Source of the DNA: RH-AL1 sp964235705
GTDB lineage: Bacteria; Pseudomonadota; Alphaproteobacteria; Rhizobiales; Beijerinckiaceae
NCBI GenBank assembly: GCA_964235705.1
Contig: CAXSDP010000006.1
Span: 38,435-102,434, forward strand
Direction of reading: 5' to 3'
DNA length: 64,000 nucleotides
Part shown: positions 50,720 through 64,000 of the stretch, one piece after another
How positions within the stretch are numbered: position 1 is the stretch's first letter
How the letters are laid out: every line of letters begins with the position of its first letter
The notes under the pieces: model-generated
The model's database searches: none
Seen by the model: the letters and a program-made list of their open reading frames with translations, nothing else
What the model was told of the DNA's origin: nothing
Position numbers and translations under genes: made by a program

Positions 50720-51348
50720 CGGAACCGCGCCTCCAGCGCTTCAACAGCCGCGCGCGTCAGAACGAGCTTCTCGCGGCGCAGGATGTCGTAGACGTTGATG
50801 CCCTGGATCGGCAGGACGTCGATGTTGGGGATGTTGCGGGCGGCGAGCACGAAATTCGCTTCGGGCTCGGCGCCGTCGATGATCAGGGCGTTCATCAGGC
50901 CGAGGGTGGAGAAATTCGCGCGCAACGCCTTGGTCTTGGCTTCCGCCAGCGACGCGTCGGCCCAGATGACGATGCCACCATCCTTGGCCTTGGCGGACAA
51001 CGCGTGCTTCAGCGCGAGCACCCGCACCTTCTTGGGCAAGTCATGGGCGTGGTCACGCGACACCGGGCCATGCGCCTTACCGCCGCCGCGAAATTGCGGG
51101 GCGCGTGCCGACCCATGACGGGCACCACCGGACCCCTTCTGCTTGCCGAGCTTCTTGCCCGTGCGCCAGATGTCGGCGCGCCCCTTGGCCTGATGAGTGC
51201 CGGCGCGCCTCTTGGCGAGCTGGTAGCGGACCATGCGGGCGATCAGATCCTGACGAGGGACGAGACCGAAAATGGCGTCGTCCAGCTCGATCGTGGCGTC
51301 CACGCCCTCGCGGGCGGCGCCGTCGTGCGATGTGATATCGAGTTTCAT
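50716..51348 (-). CDS. rplD: 50S ribosomal protein L4
   Basis: A 210-residue L4. In E. coli it also represses the S10 operon. The tunnel loop is around WRTGKKLGKQKGSGGARHGSARAPQFRGGGKAHGPVSRDHAHDLPKKVR. It begins 4 bp after rplC and overlaps rplW. No E. coli-like S10 leader structure was recognised before rpsJ. Confidence 0.98.
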   Translation of the reverse strand: MKLDITSHDGAAREGVDATIELDDAIFGLVPRQDLIARMVRYQLAKRRAGTHQAKGRADIWRTGKKLGKQKGSGGARHGSARAPQFRGGGKAHGPVSRDHAHDLPKKVRVLALKHALSAKAKDGGIVIWADASLAEAKTKALRANFSTLGLMNALIIDGAEPEANFVLAARNIPNIDVLPIQGINVYDILRREKLVLTRAAVEALEARFR

Positions 51349-51352
51349 CAGG

Positions 51353-52102
51353 TCAGGCCTCAGCAGCCGGCACCGCGGCCGTCTCGTTCGTCACGGGGGT
51401 GGGAGTGTCCTGACCATCATGATCGTTCGCTACACGGAACTTGCCAGGCTGCGGCACGTCCTTGGGCAACGCCTTCTTGATGGCGTCACGCACGAAGATC
51501 CAGCCGCCGGCCGTCCCGGGAACGGCGCCCTCGACCAGAATCAGGCCGCGCTCGACATCGGTCTGCACGACGCGCAGGTTGAGCGTGGTCACGCGGTCGG
51601 TGCCCATGTGCCCGGCCATCTTCTTGTTCTTGAACGTCTTACCGGGATCCTGACGACCACCGGTCGAGCCGTGCGAGCGATGGGAGATCGATACGCCGTG
51701 CGTGGCGCGCAGACCGCCAAAGTTCCACCGCTTCATCGGGCCGGCGAAGCCCTTGCCCATCGACGTCCCGGTGACGTCGACGAACTGACCGGGGATGAAG
51801 TGATCGGCGGTGATCTCCGCCCCCACCGGCAACAAACCCTCGGCCGGCACGCGAAACTCGGCGAGCTTCATCTTCGGCTCGACCTTGGCGATCGCGAACC
51901 GGCCACGCTCGGCCTTGGACACGTTCTTGACCTTCGCGTGGCCGATCCCGAGCTGCACGGCCGTATAACCGTTGAGTTCCTGCGTCCGGTGAGCCACGAC
52001 CTGGCAACCGTCGACCTTCAGAACAGTGACCGGCACATGCTCACCGGTGTCGGTAAACACCCGCGTCATGCCGACCTTCTGTGCGATGACACCTGACCGC
52101 AT
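51353..52102 (-). CDS. rplC: 50S ribosomal protein L3
   Basis: A 249-residue L3, an assembly initiator near the peptidyl-transferase centre. MRSGVIAQKVGMTRVFTDTGEHVPVTVLKVD is the N-terminus. SHRSHGSTGGRQDPGKTFKNKKMAGHMG includes the Gln (RQDPG) that PrmB methylates in E. coli. A C-terminal tail of ~30 residues (VANDHDGQDTPTPVTNETAA) is extra but common in this order. It follows rpsJ by 48 bp. Confidence 0.98.
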   Translation of the reverse strand: MRSGVIAQKVGMTRVFTDTGEHVPVTVLKVDGCQVVAHRTQELNGYTAVQLGIGHAKVKNVSKAERGRFAIAKVEPKMKLAEFRVPAEGLLPVGAEITADHFIPGQFVDVTGTSMGKGFAGPMKRWNFGGLRATHGVSISHRSHGSTGGRQDPGKTFKNKKMAGHMGTDRVTTLNLRVVQTDVERGLILVEGAVPGTAGGWIFVRDAIKKALPKDVPQPGKFRVANDHDGQDTPTPVTNETAAVPAAEA

Positions 52103-52150
52103 TCTTCAAATCCTCCGGAGGCGCCGCTTGGCGTAGCTCCGCACCTGGAA

Positions 52151-52459
<309 letters not shown>

Positions 52460-52503
52460 CGCGTTCTCTTTTCTTGTTCGACCAGGTCGGCCGGCCTAGC
52501 CGA

Positions 52504-53694
<1,191 letters not shown>

Positions 53695-53742
53695 CGTAGG
53701 GCTCCTTTAAAAAACGTGCTGCTTGGGGTGGGAGGTGGTCGA

Positions 53743-55818
<2,076 letters not shown>

Positions 55819-55866
55819 CGGAAGGGATCCTAATGAGAAGCGCGGACGCGCTTCACTTTGAGGGCG

Positions 55867-56337
55867 TTACCAGCGGTAGTGCGAAAAGGCACGGTTGGCT
55901 TCCGCCATCCGGTGCGTGTCTTCCCGCTTCTTCACGGCGTTACCGCGATTGTTCGCGGCGTCCAGCAACTCGGCGGACAGGCGGTCGACCATGGTCTTAT
56001 CGTTGCGTCCACGCGCGGCGGTGATCAGCCAGCGGATCGCCAGCGCTTGGCGACGCTCCAGGCGAACCTCGACCGGCACCTGGTAGGTCGCGCCGCCGAC
56101 ACGCCGCGACCGGACCTCGATCGCCGGCGCGACGTTCTCGAGCGCCTGCTTGAACAAGGGCAGCGGCTCGGCCCGCGCCTTACGCTCGACCTCTTCGAAG
56201 GCGCCATAGACGATGGCCTCGGCGACCGACTTCTTCCCGTCATACATGATGGAGTTCATGAACTTCGTCACGATGACGTCATGGTACTTCGCGTCGGGGA
56301 TGATCTCGCGCTTCTCGGCGCTGTGGCGGCGGGACAT
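55867..56337 (-). CDS. rpsG: 30S ribosomal protein S7
   Basis: A 156-residue S7 that nucleates assembly of the 30S head. In E. coli it represses the str operon. MSRRHSAEKREIIPDAKYHDVIVTKFMNSIMYDGKKSVAEAIVYGAFE and VGGATYQVPVEVRLERRQALAIRWLITAARGR are typical, and it ends HRMAEANRAFSHYRW. It lies 14 bp after rpsL. Confidence 0.98.
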   Translation of the reverse strand: MSRRHSAEKREIIPDAKYHDVIVTKFMNSIMYDGKKSVAEAIVYGAFEEVERKARAEPLPLFKQALENVAPAIEVRSRRVGGATYQVPVEVRLERRQALAIRWLITAARGRNDKTMVDRLSAELLDAANNRGNAVKKREDTHRMAEANRAFSHYRW

Positions 56338-56351
56338 GGCTGGCCTTTACC

Positions 56352-56723
56352 TTACTTGGGACGCTTGGCGCCGTACTTGGAGCGGCGCTGCCTACGGTTC
56401 TTCACACCTTGGGTATCGAGAACGCCGCGCAGGATATGGTAGCGGACGCCGGGCAGGTCCTTGACGCGACCGCCGCGGATCATCACCACCGAATGCTCTT
56501 GGAGGTTATGGCCCTCGCCCGGAATGTAGCCGATGACCTCGAAACCGTTCGTGAGACGGACCTTGGCAACCTTGCGAAGCGCCGAGTTGGGCTTCTTCGG
56601 CGTGGTCGTGTAAACGCGGGTGCAAACGCCGCGTTTCTGCGGACACGCCTCGAGGTGACGAGCCTTCTCGCGGTAGGTGCTCGCCACGCGAGGCTTGCGG
56701 ATCAGCTGGCTGATTGTCGGCAT
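56352..56723 (-). CDS. rpsL: 30S ribosomal protein S12
   Basis: A 123-residue S12 of the decoding centre. The ATG at 56723 gives MPTISQLIRKPR, the family start; the frame stays open 31 codons further upstream without conservation. TTTPKKPNSALRKVAKVRLTNG and RVKDLPGVRYHILRG carry the lysines whose change gives streptomycin resistance; both are wild type here. The Asp in VKDLPG is the beta-methylthiolation site. First gene of the str operon. Confidence 0.98.
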   Translation of the reverse strand: MPTISQLIRKPRVASTYREKARHLEACPQKRGVCTRVYTTTPKKPNSALRKVAKVRLTNGFEVIGYIPGEGHNLQEHSVVMIRGGRVKDLPGVRYHILRGVLDTQGVKNRRQRRSKYGAKRPK

Positions 56724-57006
56724 ATCAATCCCGTCGGCCTCTTGCGAGCGACGAGCTTGGTGGCCGCCAGCTCGCGCATGAATGTCGTGTACCTGAACGC
56801 CGACAAACAACACCATCGGCCTCGCGGCTCCTGGTGTTGGTTCCGAGGCAGAGGATCCCGGAAACCGGGCTCGTGCTTTCCGGCATCGAACGCGAAGCGT
56901 GCGATGAAAGGACGTCGCAGTCGTTGAAACCGACAGCGTTTAGATCCCGATGCTTTCCAGCGCGTCGCCGGAAACAGATGATCTACGGCCTGTCGAAAGT
57001 TGTCGG

Positions 57007-57035
57007 AACCTAGAAGGACCTTACGGTTCCGTCAA
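57007..57035 (-). promoter_or_regulatory. Candidate promoter of the str operon (rpsL)
   Basis: On the minus strand TTGACG (57035-57030), a 17-bp spacer and TAGGTT (57012-57007). The -35 and spacing match the alphaproteobacterial housekeeping consensus well. It lies 284 bp upstream of the rpsL start and would drive rpsL-rpsG-fusA-tuf and probably the S10 genes. Confidence 0.55.
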
Positions 57036-57128
57036 CCCCGTTTCAGCATCGTGCCGCCCTCACACGATCGAAATGACGAGCGGGTACGTCGGTCGGACCG
57101 ATCGACCATGAGGCTTTTGTCCGATCGA

Positions 57129-57153
57129 GGGAGGGCCCGCATGGAGCCCTCCC
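57129..57153 (-). terminator. Hairpin downstream of rpoC
   Basis: GGGAGGGC (57129-57136) and GCCCTCCC (57146-57153) form a perfect 8-bp stem with a 9-base loop, 33 bp after the rpoC stop. There is no T-run after it on the minus strand. It could still end or pause the rpoBC transcript before the rpsL promoter. Confidence 0.45.
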
Positions 57154-57186
57154 CCGCTTGTCCACGCCCCTTCAAGGACGTGCGCT

Positions 57187-61413
<4,227 letters not shown>

Positions 61414-61564
61414 GGTCTTCTCCTGGTGCGCGCTCGGCCGGTCCCAGTGGGACGCTCGGCTCGGCGCTAGGAACATCGAATCGTTTGTGCGCGTCCCGTG
61501 AGCGACGCGGTGGGGCGCGCGCCGGACCTGGAGTCCGGGCGCGCGCCCACTCGTTTGGCGAGGC

Positions 61565-64000
<2,436 letters not shown>

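Larger units (their letters stand above)
56724..57186 (-). other. rpoC-rpsL intergenic region and long str-operon leader
   Basis: About 460 bp without a convincing gene. It holds a hairpin behind rpoC and a promoter at 57007-57035, which leaves a transcribed leader of roughly 280 nucleotides before rpsL. No known riboswitch or protein-binding leader was recognised in it. Confidence 0.5.

Overview
The window is high-GC DNA of an alphaproteobacterium, most likely of the order Hyphomicrobiales (Rhizobiales). The pointers are the divK-pleD pair preceded by a DUF3572 gene, an EipB/DUF1849 envelope protein, a TIGR02301 protein, the rpsF-rpsR-DUF2232-rplI cluster, the infA-maf-yacG order, a proline-tRNA ligase of the short class that lacks the editing insertion, and a Do-type protease directly after rplQ. 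The genus cannot be fixed from the sequence alone. No insertion sequence, prophage, CRISPR array, rRNA or tRNA gene was seen.

Layout. 1-5160 (+): 3' end of accC, an isochorismatase-fold gene, an RDD membrane protein, then rpsF-rpsR-DUF2232-rplI closed by a strong hairpin. 5578-8094 (+): dnaB and a metallo-beta-lactamase-fold hydrolase. 8155-13379: a small proline-rich protein, an Atm1-type ABC exporter, a LOG-family hydrolase, ssb and dctA. 13538-18009 (+): uvrA and trmFO. 18048-20295 (-): yacG, maf, infA and pssA. 20378-22259: a compact block of ECF sigma factor, anti-sigma factor and periplasmic metal-sensor-like protein with a divergent small exported Cys/His protein; this block separates pssA from psd. 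22353-25290: psd, TIGR02301, a NUDIX hydrolase, pdxH and a surface lipoprotein. 25667-30668: pleD-divK, DUF3572, eipB, ridA, a glycerophosphodiesterase and a small exported protein. 30677-36240: a 2H phosphoesterase, a 48-residue lipoprotein, PilZ, lolD-lolC/E, a 71-residue membrane protein, proS and a 67-residue exported protein.

36255-64000 is all on the minus strand. It is the transcription-translation supercluster, read from high to low coordinates as rpoB (5' end missing), rpoC, rpsL, rpsG, fusA, tuf, the complete S10, spc and alpha operons with secY and adk, then rplQ with a classic intrinsic terminator, then a Do protease. Gene content and order are conventional. Departures are a long basic N-terminal extension on L5, a long leader before rpsL, and a 275-bp gap with a candidate promoter before rpsM.

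The main points of interest lie outside the supercluster. They are the sigma/anti-sigma/metal-sensor block; an isochorismatase-fold enzyme whose nucleophile cysteine is replaced; a maf gene with no normal start codon in front of its SGSPRR motif; a 16-bp repeat that triplicates the translation-start region of eipB; a perfect 10+10 bp palindrome upstream of the MBL gene; and several short perfect tandem duplications in coding and start regions. Two small genes (48-residue lipoprotein, 71-residue membrane protein) are easily missed.
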